Positions 19,431-28,398 of a stretch of 35,604 nt of DNA are shown piece by piece. The notes under the pieces were generated by a model, which was not told the DNA's origin, did not search any database, and was given only the letters and a program-made list of their open reading frames with translations. This DNA comes from a bacterium (GTDB lineage: Bacteria; Bacillota_I; Bacilli_A; RFN20; DUOZ01). The DNA lies in the NCBI GenBank assembly GCA_012838555.1, contig DUOZ01000100.1, forward strand, positions 1 through 35,604, read 5' to 3'. The position numbers and the translations under genes are program-made. The first letter of the stretch is position 1. Each line of letters starts with the position of its first letter.

Positions 19431-20357
19431 ATGATTAGTTATCGACGCTTAAAACCAACTCAATTTGAAGAATGGATTGACCATTGTGCTAATGTATTTG
19501 CAAGTAATGAAAATGAAATCGAACACTTTAGAGATTATTTTCGCCGTCACTTCTTAAATGATCCAGATCGAGATATATCTACAATCTTTGTAGCACTTGA
19601 TGATGATAAAATAGTTGGTTCAGTTAGATTATTTAAAAGAAAGATTTATTTAGATGGAAATATTATTGATGCAGGTGGCATTGGTGAAGTAGGTGTTAAT
19701 CCTAATTATCAAAAAAAAGGAATAGCTACTAATTTACTCAATTTAGCTTTTGAAGATATGCATAACTTAAATATTAACTTATCATTTTTATTTGCTTCTA
19801 GACATTCTTTTTATAATCGACTCGGTTATGAATTAGTGAGTTACAATTATTATAAAACCAAAGTTATTAAAAGCGAACAAAATGTTAAATACAAACTAGC
19901 TACGATGTTAGATTTTGAAACTTTAACTGATTTATATAATAATTATGCTTCTAAGTTAAATGGACCAATATATAGAAACTTATTTTATTTTGAAAACTGG
20001 GTTAAAGCCGAATTGAATGATATTTATCTTATTCTTAATGAAGATGATGAAACTGTCGGTTATATAAGCGGTTATACAAGAGATGATAGTTTGATAATTA
20101 AAGACTTTGCAATTAAAGATGGTTATAACTTTATAGATATTACTAATCATTTTGCATCTATTTATTTTAAAGATTATAACTATGTTAGTTACCCTTCAAT
20201 GCATTATACTCCTTCAACATATGAAGGAACTAGAGAAATTCCACACTTAATGATAAAAGTATTATCACCTTTAAGTGATAAAATTCAAAATACCAATGAC
20301 TTAAAAGATTATTTGTTAAATTCACGTTATGGTTATTACGAAACCGATAATTTCTAA
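19431..20357 (+). CDS. GNAT family N-acetyltransferase
   Basis: IVGSVRLFKRKIYLDGNIIDAGGIGEVGVNPNYQKKGIATNLLNLAFEDM; acetyl-CoA binding motif VNPNYQKKGIATNLL. SD TTGGAGGA. Confidence 0.85.
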   Translation: MISYRRLKPTQFEEWIDHCANVFASNENEIEHFRDYFRRHFLNDPDRDISTIFVALDDDKIVGSVRLFKRKIYLDGNIIDAGGIGEVGVNPNYQKKGIATNLLNLAFEDMHNLNINLSFLFASRHSFYNRLGYELVSYNYYKTKVIKSEQNVKYKLATMLDFETLTDLYNNYASKLNGPIYRNLFYFENWVKAELNDIYLILNEDDETVGYISGYTRDDSLIIKDFAIKDGYNFIDITNHFASIYFKDYNYVSYPSMHYTPSTYEGTREIPHLMIKVLSPLSDKIQNTNDLKDYLLNSRYGYYETDNF

Positions 20358-20360
20358 GAA

Positions 20361-20394
20361 AAAAGGATTTCTACTCTTAAATAGAAATCCTTTT
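20361..20394 (+). terminator. Terminator of GNAT gene
   Basis: Perfect 13-bp stem AAAAGGATTTCTA / TAGAAATCCTTTT with 8-nt loop. Confidence 0.85.
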
Positions 20395-20402
20395 AATTGT
20401 TA

Positions 20403-20428
20403 AAAACCAAGTTGCCTTGGTCTTTTTG
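20403..20428 (-). terminator. Terminator of darA, convergent with the GNAT terminator
   Basis: Minus strand ACCAAG-GCAA-CTTGGT followed by TTTTAA. Confidence 0.7.
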
Positions 20429-20440
20429 TGTTATTAAATT

Positions 20441-20764
20441 TTAAACTTTTTCATAACGATCTACATCAATGACAAAAATGGTAGCCCCGCCAACTTGAAC
20501 ATCAATAAATTGGGATTGAATCATCCCAAACTCTTTAGATGAAATCACCGGCATTGGTTGGACTCTTTGTTTCGAATAGCTCTTAATAATTGAAATAACG
20601 TTATCAACTTCTTTTTCCTCAGTACCAATTAATAAAGTTGTATTTCCTGATTTAAGGAAACCACCTGTTGTTGATAACTTGGTAACTGAATACTTGGCTT
20701 CTATTAATGCTTGAATCAGTAACGTACTATCATCATTAGAAACAATTGCAAAAACAAGTTTCAT
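20441..20764 (-). CDS. darA: PII-like c-di-AMP receptor DarA (PstA/YaaQ)
   Basis: MKLVFAIVSNDDSTLLIQALIEAKYSVTKLSTTGGFLKSGNTTLLIGTEEKEVDNVISIIK; about 107 aa. Confidence 0.9.
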   Translation of the reverse strand: MKLVFAIVSNDDSTLLIQALIEAKYSVTKLSTTGGFLKSGNTTLLIGTEEKEVDNVISIIKSYSKQRVQPMPVISSKEFGMIQSQFIDVQVGGATIFVIDVDRYEKV

Positions 20765-20824
20765 AACATCACCTACTTTAGTATTAATATATTAGCAGTT
20801 TTTGGAAATTATATCAACTTGTGC

Positions 20825-20865
20825 ATTAAAAAACCTTTTATAGATTCTAACTTTCTATAAAAGGT
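20825..20865 (-). terminator. Terminator of DUF1540 gene
   Basis: Minus strand ACCTTTTATAGA...TCTATAAAAGGT followed by TTTTTTAA. Confidence 0.75.
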
Positions 20866-20888
20866 AATTAACATTAAAGTTCATCTAA

Positions 20889-21224
20889 CTATCGAGGTTG
20901 GAAAGTATGACAATGACTTTCATCAAGGTTATTTTCACTTCTAGAATCAATAATTACTTTTTCAGCTTCACATCTTTTATACTTATTAAACACACACTTA
21001 TCTACTTCACAAGCGATTCCAGTGTAAACATATTTATCAATTGATAAATCATATGCAGCTTCAATATTCCAAGTTCTAAATCCTTTGTCATAATAACTTG
21101 AACAAAAAGTATTTGGTCTTAATAACTTTCGTTTATCCATTTTTACAAAAATAACACCTTTATGACAATTAGATGCTTGATTATATAAACAACTATAAAC
21201 TCGACATTCAACTCTATTTTCCAT
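20889..21224 (-). CDS. DUF1540 domain protein (two Cys-rich modules)
   Basis: VECRVYSCLYNQASNCHKGVIFV and IACEVDKCVFNKYKRCEAEKVII. ATG 21224 with SD GGAGGA. Confidence 0.8.
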   Translation of the reverse strand: MENRVECRVYSCLYNQASNCHKGVIFVKMDKRKLLRPNTFCSSYYDKGFRTWNIEAAYDLSIDKYVYTGIACEVDKCVFNKYKRCEAEKVIIDSRSENNLDESHCHTFQPR

Positions 21225-21299
21225 CACTAATCCTCCATTCATCTCTATTATTAGCCTTATAGTTAAGGATAATACAATAAATGGAGGTGGATGAATTTG

Positions 21300-22631
21300 C
21301 TATTTTTTAATTAACATTGATGTATGAGATAATCTCGGAGCGACATAATTAATAATTTCATCATTAATTATTATTTGCATTTTTACATCATAAACATTAT
21401 TATTTGAAAAAATTAAACCAATGCTTCCATCTTTGTTTTTAAATGCTACAGATTGGATTACATCATCATAATTTGAATCTACTCTAACAGCATTAGGACG
21501 TGCTACTTTTGAGAAATGTCCTAAAACAAAGTAATCAACACGGTTAAAAATAACTCTTTTTTCACTTTGAGAAATTGTAACTAAACCATGACATGTACTT
21601 TTTCCAAAACCCGGAACAAACGGACCATTATTTTCATCAAGAGCGATATTCCACAAAACATAACTTCTTGACCAGTTGCGGAAAACATCGATTCCCGTTT
21701 TAATCATACTACTTAATGGATTATGGACCCATTCTCCACCGCTAGATTCACTAAAATGAACTTCTTTAGTTGGATATAATTCATGAAGTTTTGATTGCGA
21801 ACTGACATGTCCACCATAAACATGCCAAGCAATTCCATCAACTTCATCATTAGCAAGTTTTAAGACTGCTTCAGGGTACTCATAATAATCCCAGTTATGG
21901 TCATAACATAAAATCTTAGTTTTAAGATTATTATTTTTAAAAGCTGGATATAAATGATATTTAATAAAATGAGCTTGTTCAACTGGTGTCATTTTCATTC
22001 CTGGATAATGACCAGGAGAATAATCAGGTTCATTTTGGACACTTATATAATCAATATCTAAACCATGCTTTTCATATTCTTTAATAAATTTAACAAAATA
22101 ATTAGCATACACATCATAACATTTATATCTTAAACTTCCTCCTATGGTTGAATCACTAGTTTTCATCCATCCAGGAGGACTCCAAGGAGTTGCCATTAAT
22201 TTTATTTCAGGATTAATTTCTTTAGCCCATCTAGTTAAAGGAATAATATCCTTTTCATCATGAGCTATGCTAAATTTCTTTAAATCAAAATCTTCTTCTT
22301 TTTTATTTAAATCATTATAAGTATAGAAATCTCTAGCAAAATCAGAAGCTCCCATTGGGTTTCGAATAAACGATAATCCTATACCTTCATTAACATCAAA
22401 CAACTTCATCATGAAGTCTTTTCTGTCTGCTTCATTTAAGACTTGATTAACTAAATAAGCGCTAGAATCAGTAAAAGAAGCCCCACAGCCATCGATTGTT
22501 TGATATTCTTTACTTAAATCTATTTTTAATTGATATGAATTGCCATCAATTGTACTATCAAAGCTAGTAACATCATTAACTTGTTTTAATAAATTATCAT
22601 TTTTTGAAACATAAACATCTACTTTTTTCAT
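21300..22631 (-). CDS. GH30 family glycoside hydrolase, predicted cytoplasmic
   Basis: YQTIDGCGASFTDSSAYLV, LMATPWSPPGWMKTSDSTIGGSL, ISVQNEPDYSPG (acid/base), VHFSESSGGEW (nucleophile), LVTISQSEKRV. No signal peptide. Confidence 0.92.
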   Translation of the reverse strand: MKKVDVYVSKNDNLLKQVNDVTSFDSTIDGNSYQLKIDLSKEYQTIDGCGASFTDSSAYLVNQVLNEADRKDFMMKLFDVNEGIGLSFIRNPMGASDFARDFYTYNDLNKKEEDFDLKKFSIAHDEKDIIPLTRWAKEINPEIKLMATPWSPPGWMKTSDSTIGGSLRYKCYDVYANYFVKFIKEYEKHGLDIDYISVQNEPDYSPGHYPGMKMTPVEQAHFIKYHLYPAFKNNNLKTKILCYDHNWDYYEYPEAVLKLANDEVDGIAWHVYGGHVSSQSKLHELYPTKEVHFSESSGGEWVHNPLSSMIKTGIDVFRNWSRSYVLWNIALDENNGPFVPGFGKSTCHGLVTISQSEKRVIFNRVDYFVLGHFSKVARPNAVRVDSNYDDVIQSVAFKNKDGSIGLIFSNNNVYDVKMQIIINDEIINYVAPRLSHTSMLIKK

Positions 22632-22632
22632 G

Positions 22633-23604
22633 TTACACCTCGTTATTCCATTTATTTACTAATGAATACATAATTTCCATAACTTTTAAACTTATTTGAT
22701 GAGTCATTACATCACTTTCTTTAAGCCCCTTATTAATTAAATCAACAAAATGACCGACTTGATATTTAAACTCATTAGATGCATCTCCAGTTATGATTTT
22801 TGTTTCTCTTCCATCATAATAATCAATAAAAGCTTTTGAAGCTACCCAGAATTCTGGAATAAAAATTTTACCTTTTGTTCCATAAATATAAACACCTTGA
22901 TATGTGTTTACCTCAATTCCACCTCGAATATTAGCGATGACTCCATTTTCAAATTGTAATATAACACTTGCAAGAGAATCTGCACCTGTAGGAGCCTTTT
23001 TAGCATATCCACAATAATCTTTAACTTCACTATCAATAAAGAATAAAGATATAAATAAAGGATAAACTCCTACATCGTACAAGGCTCCTCCACCATTACC
23101 TTTAATAAAATGGAAATGGTCATATCTAGGACCTCCATTATAGGTAAACGATCCTTCTAGAGTAATGATATCTCCAATTTCACCTTGATCAATTAACTTT
23201 TTCACTGCGATATTAACTGGTATAAAAGGAGATTTCATCGCTTCCATCAATAAAAGACCTTTTTCTTTAGCAATTTTAATTAATTGTTTTAATTCATCGA
23301 CATCTACAGTAAAAGGTTTTTCACATATAACATGTTTTCCTTTTTCTAAGGCTAATTTTGTATTAGGAAAATGCATGAATGGAGGAGTAGCAACATAAAT
23401 AGCATCTACTTCCTTGTTATTTAAGCATTCTTCATAATCATCATAAGCATATTTAAGATTGTATTTACTTGCGAAACTTTCTGCTCTTTCTTTGCTTCTA
23501 GAAACGATTGCAATTACTTCAGCATTATCAAGTTCATTTATACCATTCATAAAAGAATGTGCGATGGTACCTGGACCAATAATAGCAAATTTAACTTTTT
23601 TCAT
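22633..23604 (-). CDS. Gfo/Idh/MocA family oxidoreductase
   Basis: MKKVKFAIIGPGTIAHSFMNGINELDNAEVIAIVSRS; YVATPPFMHFPNTKLALEKGKHVICEKPF. ATG at 23604 with SD AGAGGTG. Confidence 0.92.
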   Translation of the reverse strand: MKKVKFAIIGPGTIAHSFMNGINELDNAEVIAIVSRSKERAESFASKYNLKYAYDDYEECLNNKEVDAIYVATPPFMHFPNTKLALEKGKHVICEKPFTVDVDELKQLIKIAKEKGLLLMEAMKSPFIPVNIAVKKLIDQGEIGDIITLEGSFTYNGGPRYDHFHFIKGNGGGALYDVGVYPLFISLFFIDSEVKDYCGYAKKAPTGADSLASVILQFENGVIANIRGGIEVNTYQGVYIYGTKGKIFIPEFWVASKAFIDYYDGRETKIITGDASNEFKYQVGHFVDLINKGLKESDVMTHQISLKVMEIMYSLVNKWNNEV

Positions 23605-23620
23605 TTTACACCTCTTATTA

Positions 23621-23655
23621 GAAAAAAGAAGTGCAGAGACCTGCACTCCTTTTAA
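23621..23655 (-). terminator. Intercistronic terminator-like hairpin
   Basis: Minus strand AGTGCAG-GTCT-CTGCACT followed by TCTTTTTT, between the glycan-binding lipoprotein and Gfo/Idh. Confidence 0.6.
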
Positions 23656-23671
23656 TTATTATTTTTTCGTT

Positions 23672-25258
23672 TTATACTTCTTCAACTACTCTAACAAACC
23701 TGAAATCATAGAACTCAATCTTTCCAAGATCGTTTGCTCCACCGCCGAAGTTACCAAATTGAACTGAGAATTTATATCTTTCGCCAGCTGCTACAAATGC
23801 AGGGTCAAGTGAAACTTCATTTTCTCCAGCTTCTAATTCGAAGACTTGATCATTCATCTTGAAACTTCTAGCATTTTCAACGTTAACTTTAAATTTAACA
23901 ACATAGTATCCATCAAAGAACATTGCTGCTGAGTAGTAGAACCATTGTAAGGACCAATCATTATCTCCAGATTCTTTAACATCAAATGATAGTTTACCAT
24001 CTTTAATTTCAGCATCTGCACTAGATAGAGCACCACAGCCCCAACCTAAATCTGCAACATACCAGAAATTAATTCTGCCATCAGGAAGTAATTCTTGTTC
24101 ACCTTGGCCAACATTTAATGTTTCATTATTGATTAATGGGTTACCGAAGTAATCAAATAATTCATCAATTACTACATCATCGATAGTAACAGTATGTTCA
24201 CCTTGAGGAGCTGTATCTCCAAGTTTACCTAACATGAAGCCAATTTGAACTGGTTGAGTTAAGTTATAAGAGACTAAGAATTCAGCTTCATAAACTTTAG
24301 TTTCTTCATCAAGTTCTGCAACTACTGTGCATAGTCCATACCAGCTATTAACTTCTTGGATTCTAAGTTCGATTGTTCTAGCAAGAGTTGAACTAGCTTT
24401 GAAGCTAACTTTATAACGTTTACCAGTAACAATTGGAACTTCACCTTGAGTTAATTGAGGTTCATGAGCTGCTCCACTACCAGAAACATCCATTGTCATG
24501 ACAAGTCCATTTTCATTGATTACATAATCAAATTTAGAAGAACCATTAGTACTTAAGCCCCAGTCTGTTAATTCTTCACCCTCGAATGAACCATTTTTAA
24601 GAATGTTAACAACTTGATCTGGGTCAATAACTTCAACTTTTCTTGTAACAACTGCATCTGGTATATCATAGTAATCTTTTACTTCATACTTAACTTCACA
24701 AACTTTAATTTCTGAGGTATCTAGTTTACCATCTGTAATTGTACAATTAACTTCAGTTACAGTTAATAATTCAGTTAAATCACGGCCATTGTCACCAGCT
24801 GCTGTAACGCCAGCATTAACATCAAATTCTTCACCAATTACGACAGCCGTATCATTAGCGCCAGAAATAATAATTTCTGTCATACCTTCAACAAATTTGA
24901 ATTCTTTTTGCGCTCTTAAGATTTTTCCGCCAAAAGATACTTTGTAGTCAACAACACATACATAAGGTTCCGCTAGATATTCTGCTTTAGCATCATCAGT
25001 TAGTGATAAAATATCTTTATCGTCGATTTGGCAACCTTCGGTTTTTGTTGTTGCTTCAACTTTAGTAATGTAGTTATTACCAGCTGAATCCATAGCGGTA
25101 ATTGAAGCTTTTGAATTAATTTGATCAAATACTTTGACTTCTCTTGTTTCGTCCATTCCACCCCAACTAAAAGTTGCAGGTTCAGCACATGAAACAACTT
25201 GAAGCATAATCGCTAGTGCTGCGACTAGAGAGAATTTTTTAAAGTTACTTTTCTTCAT
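23672..25258 (-). CDS. Surface lipoprotein with Ig-like domains and CBM4/9-like carbohydrate-binding module(s), no catalytic domain seen
   Basis: MKKSNFKKFSLVAALAIMLQVVSCAEP (signal plus lipobox); NILKNGSFEGEELTDWGLSTNG...GKRYKVSFKASSTLARTIELRIQ...HTVTIDDVVI is CBM4_9-like; second jelly-roll-like C-terminal segment. Confidence 0.8.
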   Translation of the reverse strand: MKKSNFKKFSLVAALAIMLQVVSCAEPATFSWGGMDETREVKVFDQINSKASITAMDSAGNNYITKVEATTKTEGCQIDDKDILSLTDDAKAEYLAEPYVCVVDYKVSFGGKILRAQKEFKFVEGMTEIIISGANDTAVVIGEEFDVNAGVTAAGDNGRDLTELLTVTEVNCTITDGKLDTSEIKVCEVKYEVKDYYDIPDAVVTRKVEVIDPDQVVNILKNGSFEGEELTDWGLSTNGSSKFDYVINENGLVMTMDVSGSGAAHEPQLTQGEVPIVTGKRYKVSFKASSTLARTIELRIQEVNSWYGLCTVVAELDEETKVYEAEFLVSYNLTQPVQIGFMLGKLGDTAPQGEHTVTIDDVVIDELFDYFGNPLINNETLNVGQGEQELLPDGRINFWYVADLGWGCGALSSADAEIKDGKLSFDVKESGDNDWSLQWFYYSAAMFFDGYYVVKFKVNVENARSFKMNDQVFELEAGENEVSLDPAFVAAGERYKFSVQFGNFGGGANDLGKIEFYDFRFVRVVEEV

Positions 25259-25285
25259 ATCTATTTCCTCCGTTCGTCTATTTAT

Positions 25286-25322
25286 ATTATACTATAACTT
25301 TTTTAATTGTAAAGCGCTTTCG
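25286..25322 (-). promoter_or_regulatory. Promoter of the glycan-binding lipoprotein operon with palindromic operator
   Basis: Minus strand TTTACA (25308-25313) - 16 nt - TATAAT (25286-25291). Perfect palindrome AAAGCGCTTT (25311-25320) overlaps the -35. Confidence 0.65.
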
Positions 25323-25360
25323 TGAAATTTAAATTGAAACCTAAAACCTATTCTTTGATA

Positions 25361-25390
25361 AAAAAAAGCCTTATTATTTCAGGCTTTTTC
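25361..25390 (-). terminator. Terminator of GH17 gene
   Basis: Minus strand AAAAAGCC-TGAAATAATAA-GGCTTTTTTT. Confidence 0.75.
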
Positions 25391-25398
25391 TTATCTAT

Positions 25399-26328
25399 TT
25401 ACTTGTTTTTTATATCTAATAAATATTCCATGAATTTTTTAGGCGTCCTATCCTCATTAAAGATACCCCAGTGTTTTTCCGGTTCATCTTCATGGTCTGA
25501 ACCTTTCCACGGTTCATCAAAAGCTTCAAAAATAAAGCCAAGAATTTGTTCTTTATCTAACCAATTAATTAATTGTTTTAAATAGATGAATTGATTTTCT
25601 TCATTAACTTCTTCATGATTCATTACTCGATTCGATTTAGTTGTCCATCCAAGTTCAGTAAAGATAATTGGTTTATCTAGATACTTATTTTTAACATTTT
25701 GATAATCTTTTTGATTACAAACTAAAGCGTCATTTAAAGAAATTCTAGCCCATAAAGGATAAGAGTGTACCGAAATAAAATCGACGACTTCAACTAATTT
25801 TTCTAACTTATTAATCCATCCATCTGGTCCTTCACAAAAAGTCACTAAATGTTTAGTTTCATTTTTAAGTAATGTCGCATATCTAACTAAACTTTCAACA
25901 CTGACCATTCTAATATTCCAAGAAGATGTATTTTCATTACCACAACTAACAGCGACAATAATATCTTCATATTCATTGGCTACTTTAATTAATTCCTTGA
26001 TTTGATTTAAATTACTTTCTTTATTTTGTTTTAATTCTTCTTCACTTCTTACTCTTTTATCCCAAGGACAATTAGGATTATTAACTTCTCCTACTAAATC
26101 AGCACCTAAAATTACTTTAAGTGGTATATTATTTTCTCTTATTACTTTTAATGTTGTTTTAGCATGGGTAGAAGGATCATACATCCTAATATAAGAAAAA
26201 TGATCTTTTAATAAGAGCAAATCTTCTTTTATTTGCTCATAACTAGGATATATCTTTTCAATCGGACTTTGTCCCTTGCGATATCCTGAATAACAAATAG
26301 CTCTCCCATATGGCATTCTTAACATCAA
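25399..26328 (-). CDS. GH17-like beta-1,3-glucan hydrolase, predicted cytoplasmic
   Basis: MPYGRAICYSGYRKGQSP, HFSYIRMYDPS, IVAVSCGNENTSSW (GNE acid/base), PIIFTELGWTTKS (nucleophile), GFIFEAFDEPWKG. No signal peptide. Confidence 0.88.
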   Translation of the reverse strand: MMLRMPYGRAICYSGYRKGQSPIEKIYPSYEQIKEDLLLLKDHFSYIRMYDPSTHAKTTLKVIRENNIPLKVILGADLVGEVNNPNCPWDKRVRSEEELKQNKESNLNQIKELIKVANEYEDIIVAVSCGNENTSSWNIRMVSVESLVRYATLLKNETKHLVTFCEGPDGWINKLEKLVEVVDFISVHSYPLWARISLNDALVCNQKDYQNVKNKYLDKPIIFTELGWTTKSNRVMNHEEVNEENQFIYLKQLINWLDKEQILGFIFEAFDEPWKGSDHEDEPEKHWGIFNEDRTPKKFMEYLLDIKNK

Positions 26329-26338
26329 AATTCCCCCT

Positions 26339-28387
26339 TTAAATCTCTATATTTGCATTAGCCACTTGTGAACGATAAATATTTGCATATGCTCCATTCT
26401 TTCTAATTAATTCGTTATGTTTACCTTCTTCAACCTTAATACCATTTTCTAATACGATGATATTATCAGCATCCCTAATTGTAGAAAGACGGTGAGCAAT
26501 AACAATTGTCGTTCGATTTTTAGAAACAACTTTTAAAGCTCTTTGAATCATCTCTTCTGTTTCAGTATCAATATTAGCCGTTGCCTCATCCATGATTAAA
26601 ATAGATGGATCATGAACTAAAGCTCTAGCAAAAGCTACGATTTGTTTTTCTCCTAGTGATAAATTGGTACCTTTACGACTAATTTCCTGGTTAATTCCAT
26701 CAGGATGTTTTTTAATTATATGTTCGCCACCAATACTAATTAATACTTTTTCCAACTCTTCATCACTTACATTTTCTTTTCCAAAACGGATATTATCAGC
26801 TAATGTTCCTTTAAATAAGACTGGATCTTGTAAGATAATGCCTATATGGGTACGATAGGTACGTTTAGAATATTTATTAATATCAACATCATCAACGGTA
26901 ATTGATCCCATATGTTCTTCTTTATCTAAATCATTAAATCGCATTAATAAATTCATCATCGTTGATTTTCCACTCCCTGTATGACCAACTATTCCTAACA
27001 TTGTTCCAGGAGGGATTTCAACATTTACTCCTTTTAATACATATTCATTCTTTTTATAACCAAACCAAACATTATCAAATTTAACCTTGCCCGTATAAGG
27101 AGCGATTTCAATTAAAGTATCATCTTCTAAATCGCCGTCTAAGATTTTAAATAATCTTTCGGTTCTAACTAAAGAATGTTCAAAACCACTAACTTCTCTA
27201 AATAAAATACCAATTGGTTCAATTAATTTTAAGATGTACTCATTATAAGCATAGATTAAACCTGCTGAAATCACTAAATCACCAAAATAGACTTTATTCC
27301 AACCAAAATATAAAACAACTAAAGCTGTAATAAAACCTCTAATTAAGTTAATCATATTCCATCCTAAGGATGTATGAAGTTTTACTTCTTCTAATTGTTC
27401 ATTCATATATGATTTAGATAACTTATTAAATCTTTCAATTGTAGGTTTTTTATAATTAAAGATTTGTAATATGGAGATACCATTAATAATTTCATTAATA
27501 GATGCCACGATTTGCGATCTAAATTCATTCACTTTTGTTGCTATTTTATTTAAAGTTTTAGAGAAATATTTAATCCATAAAAGAATTAAAGGATAAGCAA
27601 AAAATGATAATAAGGCTAAACGATAGTCTAGATAAAACATACCTACATATGCAGTAACAAAACTTAAACCTGCATATAATACGATATTAACAACAGCTCG
27701 ATAAAGCTCCATTAAACCATTAACATCATGTGTAATTCTAGCAGATGTCTTCCCTGCTGGTTCACCTTCAAAATAAGACATTGGTAATCTTGATATTTTC
27801 ATCGCTGCTTCAGATCGTGCAGCATGAACAATCCTTACATTGGTTTGCTCGGTTGTAATTCTTTGAATATAACCAAATATGATAGAAAGTAAAGCTCTTA
27901 AAAATAATATACCTATTAAAATAGTTAAAATTTTAACTGAAGGTTGATAAAATGCTGTTACATTTTGGGCTGTTAATTTAACTACATCTTCATATATATA
28001 AATAATTCCTTTACTATTAACCGTTAAAACATTACTTTTTTCATCTAAATTTCTTGTTCCTTCTTTGATATCGCCTTCAACAAAATAGAAACTATTATTA
28101 TACAAGAAGATAGAAGCAACATCAGTTTTATGAATAACATCATCATCATCAAAATTCTTTTCTTGTTTATAATAACTTCCGTTAAATAAGACAGTTGTAT
28201 CATCTTGATTATCGACTTTGTACCACGGTTGTTCAATCCCAATAATATGTTCATCTAAAATTTCTTTAACAATTAAAGGGGAAAGAAAACCCAAAATTTG
28301 GTTTAAAAGTAACATGATTAAAGAGACAACAACTAAAAACTTACATCTTTTAAGAAAACGCAAAATCTTCTTTAAGGTTTTAAACAT
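26339..28387 (-). CDS. Heterodimeric ABC exporter subunit (BmrD/YheH-like) with TM1-TM2 insertion
   Basis: GHTGSGKST, degenerate signature LSLGEKQ, intact Walker B ILIMDEATANID. About 110-residue polar insertion after KEILDEHI before the next TM. ATG at 28387 with SD AGAGGTG. Confidence 0.88.
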   Translation of the reverse strand: MFKTLKKILRFLKRCKFLVVVSLIMLLLNQILGFLSPLIVKEILDEHIIGIEQPWYKVDNQDDTTVLFNGSYYKQEKNFDDDDVIHKTDVASIFLYNNSFYFVEGDIKEGTRNLDEKSNVLTVNSKGIIYIYEDVVKLTAQNVTAFYQPSVKILTILIGILFLRALLSIIFGYIQRITTEQTNVRIVHAARSEAAMKISRLPMSYFEGEPAGKTSARITHDVNGLMELYRAVVNIVLYAGLSFVTAYVGMFYLDYRLALLSFFAYPLILLWIKYFSKTLNKIATKVNEFRSQIVASINEIINGISILQIFNYKKPTIERFNKLSKSYMNEQLEEVKLHTSLGWNMINLIRGFITALVVLYFGWNKVYFGDLVISAGLIYAYNEYILKLIEPIGILFREVSGFEHSLVRTERLFKILDGDLEDDTLIEIAPYTGKVKFDNVWFGYKKNEYVLKGVNVEIPPGTMLGIVGHTGSGKSTMMNLLMRFNDLDKEEHMGSITVDDVDINKYSKRTYRTHIGIILQDPVLFKGTLADNIRFGKENVSDEELEKVLISIGGEHIIKKHPDGINQEISRKGTNLSLGEKQIVAFARALVHDPSILIMDEATANIDTETEEMIQRALKVVSKNRTTIVIAHRLSTIRDADNIIVLENGIKVEEGKHNELIRKNGAYANIYRSQVANANIEI

Positions 28388-28398
28388 AAGCGACACCT

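Noticed and set aside
23459-23767. Plus-strand ORF spanning the Gfo/Idh-lipoprotein junction
   Set aside because: Overlaps two strong genes and the hairpin; no plausible product.
23854-24036. Minus-strand ORF in another frame of the glycan-binding lipoprotein
   Set aside because: Out-of-frame shadow of the real reading frame; same for 25000..25197 and 28045..28254.
25322-25585. Plus-strand ORF overlapping the GH17 3' end and its terminator
   Set aside because: Runs through a terminator hairpin and is antisense to GH17; no homology recognised.
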